From the NCBI GenBank assembly GCA_947585965.1, contig CANPXK010000022.1, positions 1-34,100 on the forward strand: DNA of 34,100 nucleotides, given 5' to 3'. Position 1 is the stretch's first letter; each line of letters begins with the position of its first letter. The position numbers were made by a program, and so were the translations under genes. The notes under the pieces were generated by a model that saw only the letters and a program-made list of their open reading frames with translations, ran no database searches and was not told where the DNA came from. The DNA is from an uncultured Clostridia bacterium. Lineage in GTDB: Bacteria; Bacillota; Clostridia; Oscillospirales; Acutalibacteraceae. Positions 1-8,301 of the stretch are shown one piece after another.

Positions 1-256
1 TGCGGAGCGGCTCGCCGCCGGTGCCGTGCCGGCACGGTCAATCCGTAATTATTTTGCTTAGGTCAATTAATTTTTAGCTCGACCATATATTTACTTGATG
101 AACAAGAGATGAGTTTGTCATTTGTAGTTGCGGAGCGGCTCGCCGCCGGTGCCGTGCCGGCACGGTCAATCCGTAATTAGTTTACTTAGGTCAATTAATT
201 TTTAGCTCGACCATATATTTACTCGATGAACAAGCAATAAGTATGTCATTTCTGTT
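1..256. repeat. Tandem pair of 128-bp intergenic repeat units
   Basis: Two copies of a 128-base unit lie head to tail (1-128 and 129-256), nearly identical and without length change. Each starts TGCGGAGCGGCTCG, carries the perfect 14-base palindrome CCGTGCCGGCACGG (24-37 and 152-165), and ends with an AT-rich stretch containing CTCGACCATATATTTACT and GATGAACAAG. A third, diverged copy lacking its first 16 bases lies at 10355-10466. No reading frame with gene-like character crosses the units. The array may begin before base 1. It is a non-coding dispersed repeat of unknown function. Confidence 0.85.
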
Positions 257-403
257 TGCGGAAAGCCTCGCAAGAGGCTTTCACGACACACTCTGCCGCA
301 CACCGACAGGCAAACTAATTATCGCGGAAACAGACTGCCCTCCACTATAAACAAAGCGAATGTAGTGAGCGAAAACGCGAATTGCCCGCGGGGGTTCCCC
401 CGC
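257..403. repeat. 3' module of the intergenic repeat, abutting trkH stop
   Basis: This 147-base module follows the tandem units and is matched by 10467-10612 over its whole length. It opens with a 9-bp hairpin (GAAAGCCTC 261-269, GCAA loop, GAGGCTTTC 274-282) and closes with GCGGGGG-TT-CCCCCGC at 388-403. The trkH stop codon (minus strand) begins at the next base, 404. Because no other terminator is visible, the GC-rich inverted repeat may serve as the end of the trkH transcript, but there is no strong T-run, so this is tentative. Confidence 0.8.
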
Positions 404-1855
404 TTAATGGTTCTTTTTTAGCCAGTTGTGTGGGTTTAGGGCTAGTAGGAACGGGAAAATCTCAAGCCTGCCGAGAATCATCGAAAGGGCAAGTACAATG
501 GTTGAAAAATCGGAATACCCCGAATAATTTCCCGCCGGTCCTACAACTCCAAGCCCCGGACCTACATTGTTTACACAGGAAACAGCAGCAGTAAGATTTG
601 TTTCAAGCCCAAAAGACTCAAAAGATATAAGCAAAAATACAACCAGTATCAAAGCCATATATACAAAGAAATATATATTAACCCTCCTTGTCGTATTATT
701 ATCAAGCGCTTTTCCGTCTATTTTTACCGACGTTACAGAACGTGGATGAAGCTGCTGCTTGATGTCATTCCATGCGGATTTAACAAGAATAATAACCCTC
801 GATATCTTCAATCCTCCGGCAGTCGACCCCGCACAACCGCCAAGAAACATCAGCACAAACAATATCGACCTTGACAGAGACGGCCATAGATTAAAATCCG
901 CCGTTGAATATCCTGTCGTTGACATAATTGAAGTAACCTGAAAAAATGAATTTCTTACCGAATCACCGGCATTTTCGTATATCGGGAATATGTCTATCGA
1001 AATTATAATAGTCGATACCATCACTATACCGAGGAAAACCCAAAGCTCAAGGTTTTTCAGAACAACACCGAATTTCTTTAACAACAAAATATAGTACAAA
1101 TTAAAATTAACGCCAAAAATAACCATGAATATCGCTATTACCCATTGTAAATACGGGCTGTATCCGCCTATAGAATCCGCCTTTATTCCGTATCCTCCCG
1201 TGCCGGCTGTCCCGAGAGCGTGAATAATACTGTCAAAAACAGGCATACCGCCCGAAAGAAGAAATACTACTTCAACTATCGTCAAAGCAAAATAAATAAA
1301 ATACAATATTTTGGCGGTATCTTTTATCTTTGGAACAAGCTTTCCGATGACGGGACCTGCCATCTCTGCCCGCATTATATGAATCGAACGTCCCGAATCA
1401 GTCGGTATTATTGCCATAACCAACACAAGTATTCCCATGCCGCCTATCCAATGAGTAAAGCTCCTCCAAAAAAGCATACTTCTGCTCATGGCTTCAACGT
1501 CCTGAAGTATGGATGCTCCCGTTGTTGTAAAACCACTCGCCGTTTCAAAAAAAGCATCGGCAAAATTCGGTATTTCTCCGCTGATAACAAACGGCAGCGC
1601 TCCCATAACCGATAAAAGCACCCATGCAAGGCTTACAATCGTAAAGCCTTCTTTTGCAAACATTACATTATCCTTGTCTTTGAATACAAATATTAACACA
1701 GTGCCCATGACTGCGGCTCCTGCTGCCGATATTCCGAATGCGGCAGTACAAAAAAATTCTTTATAGATTAAGGATACCAGAAGTGGGAGCACCATAAGAA
1801 CCGCTTCAAGACACATAATCTGCCCTACTCTGTATAACACCATGCGTCTGTTCAT
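404..1855 (-). CDS. trkH: Trk/Ktr-type potassium uptake protein, membrane subunit TrkH
   Basis: A 483-residue polytopic membrane protein of the SKT (TrkH/KtrB) family, the ion-conducting subunit of a K+ uptake system. The four pore-loop repeats are visible through their filter segments: [26 protein letters not shown] and NNVGPGLG, each supplying the conserved glycine. Length is normal for TrkH. The start is fixed by an AGGAG ribosome binding site just upstream. The gene lies 15 bases downstream of trkA on the same strand, so the gating subunit and the channel are co-transcribed. The repeat module at 257-403 touches its stop codon. TrkH versus KtrB naming depends on the partner; the two-domain TrkA-like partner favours TrkH. 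Confidence 0.93.
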   Translation of the reverse strand: MNRRMVLYRVGQIMCLEAVLMVLPLLVSLIYKEFFCTAAFGISAAGAAVMGTVLIFVFKDKDNVMFAKEGFTIVSLAWVLLSVMGALPFVISGEIPNFADAFFETASGFTTTGASILQDVEAMSRSMLFWRSFTHWIGGMGILVLVMAIIPTDSGRSIHIMRAEMAGPVIGKLVPKIKDTAKILYFIYFALTIVEVVFLLSGGMPVFDSIIHALGTAGTGGYGIKADSIGGYSPYLQWVIAIFMVIFGVNFNLYYILLLKKFGVVLKNLELWVFLGIVMVSTIIISIDIFPIYENAGDSVRNSFFQVTSIMSTTGYSTADFNLWPSLSRSILFVLMFLGGCAGSTAGGLKISRVIILVKSAWNDIKQQLHPRSVTSVKIDGKALDNNTTRRVNIYFFVYMALILVVFLLISFESFGLETNLTAAVSCVNNVGPGLGVVGPAGNYSGYSDFSTIVLALSMILGRLEIFPFLLALNPHNWLKKNH

Positions 1856-1870
1856 TTTAATTCTCCTAAC

Positions 1871-3232
1871 TCACTGTAAAATATCCGATAAATCATTCAG
1901 CCTGCCGCCTGCGGCAACAACGATTACCCTGTCGTCAGCCTCAATTCTGTCAAAACCGGAAGGTATTATAGCCTTGCGGTTTCTTATTATTCCGCCGATA
2001 ATTATATTTTTCTTTATATGCAAATCCTTTATCGGAATATTTATTCCGCTGAAATCACCGCTTACCTTAAATTCAAGAACCTCCGCCTTGTCATCCATTA
2101 CCTTATATAATGCCTCAACATTACTGCCCTTTGAATTTTCAAGTGCCCTGGCATATCTGACTATAACATCGGCGGCTATCTTTCGCGGCGATATTATGCT
2201 GTCAAGACCCAGCTTTTCAGCCATTCCGATAAGCTCACGTCTGTTTATCTTTGCAACCACCTTAGGCACCTTGCTTACGGAGGCGAATATTGATATCAGT
2301 ATATTTTCCTCGTCCATTCCTGTGAGTGAAACAAAGGCATCCGTGTTTGAAAGTCCCTCCTCAAGAAGAAGCTCCTGCTGTGCGCCGTCACCGTTTATGA
2401 CAACCGTCTTAGCCGAAACAGTTTTTGAAAGCGAATTAGCTTTTTCCTCATCCTTTTCTATCAGCTTAACACTGCTTCCCGCATAGGAAAGCATATGAGA
2501 AAGATAATAGGCTATCCTGCTTCCTCCAAGCAGCATTACCTTCTTTGCCTGCTTTGTTTCCACTCCGAGCGAACGCATCAGCTTCTGCATTTCCCCAAGT
2601 GAAGCCGTAAGTCCGATTTTATCTCCGCTCTGCAATACAAAGTTACCGTCGGGAATATATACGTTTTCTCCCCTTTGAACCAAGCATACGAGAAAATTCT
2701 GATTAAATTTGCTCCTTATATCCATGAGCCGTGAATTTATCATAGGTGAGCCTTCACGAAGTATTATCTCTACTATTTCAAAATTCCGCTGTGAGAATGT
2801 CTCTATTTTGACCGCATAGGGCAGTCGGAGTATATTGTATATCTCCTCAGCGGCAAGATGCTCGGGATTTATCGACATGGATAAATCAAGCTGCTGCCGC
2901 AGAAATCCGATATTATTCATATTATACTCAGGTTTTCTTATTCTTGCTATCGTATGCATTGCACCCATTTTTCTCGCTATGAAGCAGCAAAGCATATTAA
3001 GCTCGTCAAGTGTCGTTACCGCAACAAGCAGGTCGGTATTTTCAACACCCGCATCTTTTAGTGTGTCACAGTCCGTACCGCTTCCGCATACACCCATTAT
3101 GTCATATATATTTGTCAGATTGTCTATAACCTGAGGGTCGGTATCCACTGCCACAACATTATGTCCTTCATCAACAAGACTTGATATTATCGTAGAACCA
3201 ATCTTTCCGCATCCTACAACTATGACTTTCAT
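1871..3232 (-). CDS. trkA: Trk system potassium uptake regulatory protein TrkA
   Basis: A 453-residue cytosolic protein with two tandem RCK units, which is the TrkA arrangement (KtrA has one). The N-terminal Rossmann dinucleotide-binding loop is VVGCGKIGST at residues 4-13, followed by the acidic end of the second strand (AVDTDPQ). The second half repeats it (VMLLGGSRIAYYLS, then LIEKDEEKA). Each half ends in an RCK-C segment with the characteristic NVYIPDG or RKAIIPSG turn. It binds nucleotide and gates TrkH at the inner membrane face. A strong GGAGG site precedes the start, and a sigma-A type promoter can be drawn in the 171-base divergent gap it shares with the channel gene. Confidence 0.93.
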   Translation of the reverse strand: MKVIVVGCGKIGSTIISSLVDEGHNVVAVDTDPQVIDNLTNIYDIMGVCGSGTDCDTLKDAGVENTDLLVAVTTLDELNMLCCFIARKMGAMHTIARIRKPEYNMNNIGFLRQQLDLSMSINPEHLAAEEIYNILRLPYAVKIETFSQRNFEIVEIILREGSPMINSRLMDIRSKFNQNFLVCLVQRGENVYIPDGNFVLQSGDKIGLTASLGEMQKLMRSLGVETKQAKKVMLLGGSRIAYYLSHMLSYAGSSVKLIEKDEEKANSLSKTVSAKTVVINGDGAQQELLLEEGLSNTDAFVSLTGMDEENILISIFASVSKVPKVVAKINRRELIGMAEKLGLDSIISPRKIAADVIVRYARALENSKGSNVEALYKVMDDKAEVLEFKVSGDFSGINIPIKDLHIKKNIIIGGIIRNRKAIIPSGFDRIEADDRVIVVAAGGRLNDLSDILQ

Positions 3233-3283
3233 ATACTAAACCTCCGTGCATAACACTTTTATAATAAAAATCGCACCATAAAT

Positions 3284-3312
3284 ATAATATACCAAAATTA
3301 CCCGAAGTTCAA
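3284..3312 (-). promoter_or_regulatory. Predicted sigma-A promoter for trkA-trkH
   Basis: On the minus strand, -35 TTGAAC (3307-3312) and -10 TATTAT (3284-3289) are separated by exactly 17 bases. The start codon is about 50 bases downstream. Confidence 0.5.
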
Positions 3313-3331
3313 CAAGAAATAAAAAAATATA

Positions 3332-3360
3332 ATGACTTATTATATGAAATTGTGTATAAT
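3332..3360 (+). promoter_or_regulatory. Predicted promoter for the K+ channel gene
   Basis: A perfect -10 TATAAT (3355-3360) lies 17 bases after ATGACT (3332-3337), a weak -35. It sits about 20 bases from the trkA promoter and points the other way, so one regulator could reach both. Confidence 0.45.
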
Positions 3361-3403
3361 AATATATAATTCATATTTTAAATACAGCTGACGGAGGTCT
3401 ATT

Positions 3404-4681
3404 ATGGCTGATAATAAAAAAAACAGGATTTCCCCCGATATGGATCCGGATGAATATTACCCGGAAAATGAACCCGATGTTTCACCTCATGAGCGTTTCC
3501 GCCGACGTGTATTCAAAATGGTATCTGTCGGTGTCGTTGATGATATAATTAATCAATTATATGATATAATCAGTATTTCCGCTCTTGTTCTCAATATTCT
3601 TGTAACAATACTCAATACATTCAACAGCATAAACGCACAATATGGTAATATATTAAGTGCTGTCGAAACAGTAACAATCGCTTTTTTTGCAATAGATTAT
3701 CTGTTAAGGCTATATACTGCCAATTGTCTTTATCCTTATGATAATGAAATAATTTCAATTTTGAAATACATTTTCTCTTTTTCCGGAATCATTGATCTTC
3801 TTTCATTTATGCCGTATTATTTACCGACATTCTTTCCTGCCGGTGCGGCGGTATTCAAAATGTTCAGAGTCGCAAGAATACTGCGGCTTTTCCGCATAAA
3901 TGCCTATTATGACTCCCTTAACGTCATAACAGAGGTTCTTATGCGAAAAAAACAGCAGCTTATGTCCTCGGTGTTCATTATTCTCGTACTTATGCTTGGT
4001 GCAAGTCTTTGTATGTACAGCATAGAAAATCCCGCACAGCCCGAGGTTTTTTCCAATGCATTTTCGGGGATATGGTGGGCGGCATCAACCCTCCTCACTG
4101 TCGGTTACGGTGATATATATCCGATAACCACCCTCGGCAAGATGTTGGGAATATGTATAACCTTTTTAGGTGTGGGTATGGTCGCAATACCCACAGGTAT
4201 TATTTCCGCAGGCTTTGTTGAGCAATACTCCAGACTTCAGAGCATTGATAACGGTGTTGAAGAAGATGTACATTTCATAAAAATACAAATTGATAAAAGC
4301 GATAAATGGGCGGGCAGAAATATAGCGGAGCTTGAGCTACCGAAGGGTATAATCATAGCAATAATCCAAAGAGGAAATGAAACAATAATTCCGAGGGGAA
4401 ATGTGAAGCTTCATGCCGGTGATAAAATCGTACTCGGGGCAGACTCCATAAAGGGCGACAAGCCTATATACCTGAAAGAAATAACGATCGGAAAAAATCA
4501 TGGCTGGAACGGTCAGATGATTAAGGATCTTGATATTTCCCGACAAACTGTAATAATTATGATTAAGCGTGGCGATAAGACCATTGTTCCGAACGGCAAT
4601 CTGAAACTTCTTGAGGGGGATACGGTGGTTATGTATTCAAAAAAACGTACGGGCACTGATAGATCTGATGATAATTTGTAA
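3404..4681 (+). CDS. Voltage-gated-type potassium channel with two RCK-C domains
   Basis: A 425-residue membrane protein. After a charged N-terminus, residues about 45-265 form an ion-transport domain of six helices. It includes an S4-like segment with spaced arginines (FKMFRVARILRLFRINAYY) and the K+ filter TVGYGD at residues 232-237. The cytosolic tail has two consecutive RCK-C (TrkA-C) modules, recognisable by the paired turns NETIIPRGN and DKTIVPNGN. No Rossmann RCK-N domain is present between pore and tails. GGAGG (3393-3397) sets the start. The gene is divergent from trkA-trkH, suggesting it balances K+ flux against the uptake system. RCK-C domains in other Bacillota can bind cyclic di-AMP; that this one does is inference only. 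Confidence 0.88.
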   Translation: MADNKKNRISPDMDPDEYYPENEPDVSPHERFRRRVFKMVSVGVVDDIINQLYDIISISALVLNILVTILNTFNSINAQYGNILSAVETVTIAFFAIDYLLRLYTANCLYPYDNEIISILKYIFSFSGIIDLLSFMPYYLPTFFPAGAAVFKMFRVARILRLFRINAYYDSLNVITEVLMRKKQQLMSSVFIILVLMLGASLCMYSIENPAQPEVFSNAFSGIWWAASTLLTVGYGDIYPITTLGKMLGICITFLGVGMVAIPTGIISAGFVEQYSRLQSIDNGVEEDVHFIKIQIDKSDKWAGRNIAELELPKGIIIAIIQRGNETIIPRGNVKLHAGDKIVLGADSIKGDKPIYLKEITIGKNHGWNGQMIKDLDISRQTVIIMIKRGDKTIVPNGNLKLLEGDTVVMYSKKRTGTDRSDDNL

Positions 4682-4910
4682 AAATATGAAAACGAGCTTA
4701 TGTTAATAATAGAACTAAATCTTTTGTGTATCCGGACAACAACTATCCCGCCGTATTTTTCGGCTAATTTTATTTAATTAATTTAATCCAAAATCAGTGT
4801 TTCCTATTTCATAGCACGTTATAATGCAATGATCCGTAAATATGCAAAAAGGGGTTGTTGACTAAGTTTATACAGCATAGTCAACAACCCCATAATATTT
4901 ATTATTTACA
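4682..4910. other. Convergent intergenic region between channel and pyk
   Basis: This gap separates the plus-strand channel gene from minus-strand pyk. The only clear element is the terminator hairpin at 4846-4891. A short GCCG/CGGC stem followed by TAATTTTATTT near 4750-4775 could be a weak end for the channel transcript. Confidence 0.5.
4846..4891 (-). terminator. Rho-independent terminator of pyk
   Basis: A perfect 14-bp stem (GGGGTTGTTGACTA 4851-4864 with its complement at 4878-4891) encloses a 13-base loop. Read on the minus strand it is followed by TTTTT and lies 19 bases after the pyk stop. The plus-strand side is less T-rich, so it mainly serves pyk, perhaps also the convergent channel gene. 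Confidence 0.85.
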
Positions 4911-6695
4911 TTAATGATTCGGATCACTATTGAATGAAGCCGGGGGCATATCCGTTGTAGCCGTTGTTACAACACTCTTTCCGGAGAATATATTGACATT
5001 AGCACCCGTTTTCAAAATGAGTGTTGCATTTTTCGCACCGACTATAACCGGCTTGTTAAGTGCAAGACCCACAATTGCGGCATGGCTGTCTGTGCCGTCA
5101 ACCTCCGTGATTATTCCCGCGCATTTTTTCATAACGGGCAAAAGGCTGTTATTGGTTTCCCTGATAACAAGTATCTCACCCTCCTTGCAGTTTAGCAATG
5201 CTTCCTCATCACTTTTACATACAACGAGATGACCGTGTGCGGAAAGGTCATTTACAATAGCTCCGCCGCTGCAAAGTATATTTCCGACAAGGTGAACCTT
5301 CATAAGGTTTGTCGTTCCTGATACACCGAGCGGTACACCCGCTGTCAGAACGACAAGATCACCATTTTTAAGAAGTCCTTTTGACTGAGCAACCTCTATC
5401 ACATGGTCTATAAGCTCATCGGTATTATCCTTTTCCTCAATCATAATAGGACATATTCCCCATGACATATTTGTCTGCCGCCACACCTTTTCACTTGGTG
5501 TTCCGCTGATTATCGGACATTCGGGACGATATTTTGAAAGCATACGCGATGTGCTTCCGCTTTTTGACACTGTAATTATAGCCGCGGCACCGAGGTCATG
5601 TGCCGTTGTGCAGGTAGCATGAGAAATTGCAGAAGTAACGTCCGGTCTTTCGTGTATATCAAGCTTATTGAATCGGTCAATATAATTGATATTATTTTCG
5701 GTTGTTTCCGCAATGCTTGCCATTGTTCTGACCGCCTCGATAGGATATGCCCCTGCGGCTGTTTCTCCGGAAAGCATTATTCCGCTTGTTCCGTCATAAA
5801 TGGCATTTGCAACATCCGTTGTTTCCGCACGGGTCGGACGGGGATTTTTAATCATTGAATCAAGCATTTGTGTAGCTGTTATAACAGGCTTATCCGAATT
5901 CCTTGTTTTTCGGATAAGCATTTTCTGTATCACGGGAATTTCTTCAATAGGTATTTCAACACCGAGATCTCCCCTTGCCACCATTATGCCGTCTGAAACC
6001 CTTACTATATCATCTATATTATTTACCCCGTCTTTGTTTTCTATCTTGGCTATTATTCTGATATCATGTCCTCCGCCGAGTTCAAGCTCGGAACGCATCT
6101 CATTTATATCATCGGCACAGCGTGTGAATGATGCGGCTATAAAATCAACATCCTGTTCTATTCCGAATTTAAGATCCTGTCTGTCCTTTTCACTGAGGAA
6201 GGGCAGTGAAAGCGTTATATCCGGTACGTTTATACCCTTGTGTGAAGATATGGGACCACCGTTAAGAACCTCACATACTATATCCGTATCGGTTTTGCTT
6301 TTAACCTCCATCTCGATAAGACCATCATCAACAAGTATTTTCGTGCCGATATCAACGTCACCCGGAAGTCCTGCAAAGGTTATTGAGCAATGCTTATTAT
6401 CGCCGTCACAGGGAACCGTTGTCAACGTATAGCTTTGTCCTGTTTCGAGTGTGACCTTTTCCGGGAAATTTCCTGTGCGTATTTCCGGTCCCTTGGTGTC
6501 AAGAAGTATTGCGATCGGCATATCAAGCTCTGTACGGAGCTTTTTTATTTTTTCTATTTTTGCCCTGTGTTCTTCATACGTACCGTGTGACATATTCACT
6601 CTCGCTACATCCATACCTCCGAGTATCAGGCTGCGGAGAACCTCCTCATCCTCGGTCGATGGTCCGAGCGTACATATAATTTTAGTTTTCCTCAT
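4911..6695 (-). CDS. pyk: Pyruvate kinase with extra C-terminal domain
   Basis: Catalyses phosphoenolpyruvate + ADP to pyruvate + ATP, the last step of glycolysis. The protein is 594 residues against about 470-480 for the basic enzyme. The N-terminal TIM barrel shows TKIICTLGPS, ARVNMSHG, DTKGPEIRTG, ARGDLGVEIP and ITATQMLDSM. The B domain lies near 70-170 and the allosteric C domain near 350-475. From about 480 an extra domain resembles the phosphohistidine swivelling domain of PEP-utilising enzymes, with DSHAAIVG around His538, as in Bacillus and Geobacillus pyruvate kinases. GGAGAG precedes the start, with its own promoter and terminator, so it appears monocistronic. Confidence 0.97.
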   Translation of the reverse strand: MRKTKIICTLGPSTEDEEVLRSLILGGMDVARVNMSHGTYEEHRAKIEKIKKLRTELDMPIAILLDTKGPEIRTGNFPEKVTLETGQSYTLTTVPCDGDNKHCSITFAGLPGDVDIGTKILVDDGLIEMEVKSKTDTDIVCEVLNGGPISSHKGINVPDITLSLPFLSEKDRQDLKFGIEQDVDFIAASFTRCADDINEMRSELELGGGHDIRIIAKIENKDGVNNIDDIVRVSDGIMVARGDLGVEIPIEEIPVIQKMLIRKTRNSDKPVITATQMLDSMIKNPRPTRAETTDVANAIYDGTSGIMLSGETAAGAYPIEAVRTMASIAETTENNINYIDRFNKLDIHERPDVTSAISHATCTTAHDLGAAAIITVSKSGSTSRMLSKYRPECPIISGTPSEKVWRQTNMSWGICPIMIEEKDNTDELIDHVIEVAQSKGLLKNGDLVVLTAGVPLGVSGTTNLMKVHLVGNILCSGGAIVNDLSAHGHLVVCKSDEEALLNCKEGEILVIRETNNSLLPVMKKCAGIITEVDGTDSHAAIVGLALNKPVIVGAKNATLILKTGANVNIFSGKSVVTTATTDMPPASFNSDPNH

Positions 6696-6733
6696 AATAT
6701 CTCTCCGTTCGCAGTTATTATTGTTACATACTT

Positions 6734-6762
6734 ATAATACACCATATCAATCAAATTTACAA
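6734..6762 (-). promoter_or_regulatory. Predicted promoter for pyk
   Basis: On the minus strand, -35 TTGTAA (6757-6762), a 17-base spacer and -10 TATTAT (6734-6739) sit about 40 bases ahead of the start codon. Confidence 0.5.
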
Positions 6763-6857
6763 GGAAAAATTTATTTATAAGAATATTACATAATGTCATA
6801 ATTATTACAAATAAATCAACAAAAGATATACAGTTTTGTTTTATTTTTAAAATATTA

Positions 6858-6886
6858 TTGACTTTGTTGGTAGAAATTGTTATTAT
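6858..6886 (+). promoter_or_regulatory. Predicted promoter for the lipoprotein gene
   Basis: TTGACT (6858-6863), a 17-base spacer and TATTAT (6881-6886) form a good sigma-A type promoter. The leader to the ATG at 7094 would be about 200 bases. It contains an orphan Shine-Dalgarno-like AGGGGGTG near 6943-6950 that is not followed by any frame longer than a few codons. Confidence 0.5.
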
Positions 6887-7093
6887 TGTTATAACGAATC
6901 AAATAAATGTGTTATATCAGTAACGTACATTCTAATTATTTTTTAGGGGGTGTTATTTTAAATTTAATATTAACTCATCCTGTTTCAAACAAATATAAAT
7001 TATATGCAGAATCATAGTATCATTTAAATGTATCTGTAAATTCTTACGATGTCCAACTACTACATAATGAAAATCAGTTAAGAGGTGTTAAAT

Positions 7094-8212
7094 ATGAAAA
7101 TCAAAATACACATAGTTACAATGGCTATGCTTTCCCTGTTTTCCGCAGCAGTCCTTGCAGGCTGCGGTAACACGGAGAATAATGACGGCAGTGAATCTGT
7201 CGCAGAAAGTGTACAGTCGTCCGTGTCGGAAAGCACCGACAACTCCACGGCAGACGAAAGCAATTCGAGTTCCGAACAAGAAGATTCCGAGGATAACGAC
7301 GGCTTTCCGAGTATCAGTATAGTGACCGAATCAGACATTGAAGAGCAATCATGGTTTGAACATACACCCTCAGAAGATGTTGTCGAAAAGCTGAAATATA
7401 TCGACAAAAAAACAGACCCCAACGGTTATCACAATTTTACTTTAAATGGGGCAAAAAGTATAGCATACGGCGTATGCAGAGATAAAAACGTAACCCAAGA
7501 ACAATACGACAACGTCATACTCTACATGGACGAGGCAAGACTCAACAATGAACCGATTTCTGAAAGAAAAATGGCCAAACTTATAGGTGAAGACTATCAT
7601 GGGGAGCGATTGACCGTTGAATTAGTTAAAAAAATAATTCATGATGTATATGCCAAAACAGATTCTATGACGGATAAATATCTTGCAATACGAAGAACAA
7701 TACGTAATTATATGGAGCCTGATTATATTGATTATAATACTTCTTACCCCGGTTCCAGCTACACTTACTATACCGACGATTCCAAAAATAAAGTAATTGA
7801 AATAGCCTGCGGAGAGATATATTATGATGAATACGATAATGACGGCAACAACACACTAAGCGAGACTCTCTACACAACATCCAACGATGACGGAACCAGT
7901 CGACTTACAGATGACGAATTGTACGAAAAATATCTCAATTATCAAACCAAAGGCGGGCAGATTCACTGCCCGCCGCATTTGTTGATAGGGTTGAAAAATA
8001 TGAAGATAGAAAAACACCTGCTGACGATAAGTATGCTTTCCTTGCTTTGTACTATTCTTTATTATTTTCTCCCTCCACACCGAAAACCTCTTTGTATTTT
8101 CCGGCAAGCTCGGTATGAGTTTTTTCGAGCCTTTTTATATACCCGGCACGGTGACTCATTAATAAATATTATTAAAATAAAGAATAATTTGGTTACATTT
8201 CAGTCATATTAA
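7094..8212 (+). CDS. Lipoprotein of unknown function with aberrant C-terminus
   Basis: The start is taken as ATG 7094, with AGAGGTG at 7081-7087, rather than the in-frame GTG at 7085. The 372-residue product begins with a lipoprotein signal (hydrophobic core, then VLAGC, lipid-modified Cys24) and a Ser/Glu/Asp-rich linker to about residue 80. An acidic, Tyr-rich domain of unknown family follows, to about residue 285. The last 85 residues differ in character: a perfect 8-bp hairpin (7952-7974) lies in the frame, then MKIEKHLLTISMLSLLC, which resembles this protein's own signal peptide. After that come basic, aromatic residues unlike a folded lipoprotein domain. The natural stop may have been lost by a deletion joining two related genes. 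Outer-face location is expected; the function is not recognised. Confidence 0.7.
   Translation: MKIKIHIVTMAMLSLFSAAVLAGCGNTENNDGSESVAESVQSSVSESTDNSTADESNSSSEQEDSEDNDGFPSISIVTESDIEEQSWFEHTPSEDVVEKLKYIDKKTDPNGYHNFTLNGAKSIAYGVCRDKNVTQEQYDNVILYMDEARLNNEPISERKMAKLIGEDYHGERLTVELVKKIIHDVYAKTDSMTDKYLAIRRTIRNYMEPDYIDYNTSYPGSSYTYYTDDSKNKVIEIACGEIYYDEYDNDGNNTLSETLYTTSNDDGTSRLTDDELYEKYLNYQTKGGQIHCPPHLLIGLKNMKIEKHLLTISMLSLLCTILYYFLPPHRKPLCIFRQARYEFFRAFLYTRHGDSLINIIKIKNNLVTFQSY
7952..7974 (+). other. GC-rich hairpin inside the lipoprotein frame
   Basis: GGCGGGCA (7952-7959) and TGCCCGCC (7967-7974) form a perfect 8-bp stem with a 7-base loop. This is terminator-like in composition but without a long T-run. 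It falls where the protein changes character, so it may be the relic of the original gene's end. Confidence 0.45.
8052..8159 (-). pseudogene. Possible short coding remnant antisense to lipoprotein 3' end
   Basis: On the minus strand 35 codons read from ATG 8159 to a stop at 8052. They give a charged helical peptide containing AGYIKRLEKTHTELAGKYKE, which looks more like a real protein end than the plus-strand frame over the same bases. No ribosome binding site is visible and in-frame stops lie just upstream. It is therefore more likely the truncated 3' end of a lost gene than a live small protein. The family is not recognised. Confidence 0.3.
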
Positions 8213-8222
8213 TAATAAATAC

Positions 8223-8251
8223 TTGACCTCAATTTTAGTGCATTATAAAAT
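8223..8251 (+). promoter_or_regulatory. Predicted promoter for the VanY-type gene
   Basis: TTGACC (8223-8228), a 17-base spacer and TAAAAT (8246-8251) lie about 50 bases before the start codon at 8302. The ribosome binding site is GGGGTG (8288-8293). Confidence 0.5.
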
Positions 8252-8301
8252 TATATTATAAACATTCAGTTTGACAATAATATATTTGGGGTGATTGACA
8301 A

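Noticed and set aside
1-256. CRISPR array or phage attachment site
   Set aside because: Only two contiguous 128-base units with no spacers, no cas genes, and no integrase or tRNA nearby.
382-594. Plus-strand open frame running from the repeat into the 3' end of trkH
   Set aside because: It lies antisense to trkH and starts inside the repeat, has no ribosome binding site, and its composition is that of a shadow frame.
4911-6695. Fusion anomaly in pyruvate kinase
   Set aside because: The extra C-terminal domain is a known feature of many Bacillota pyruvate kinases, so the length is not novel.
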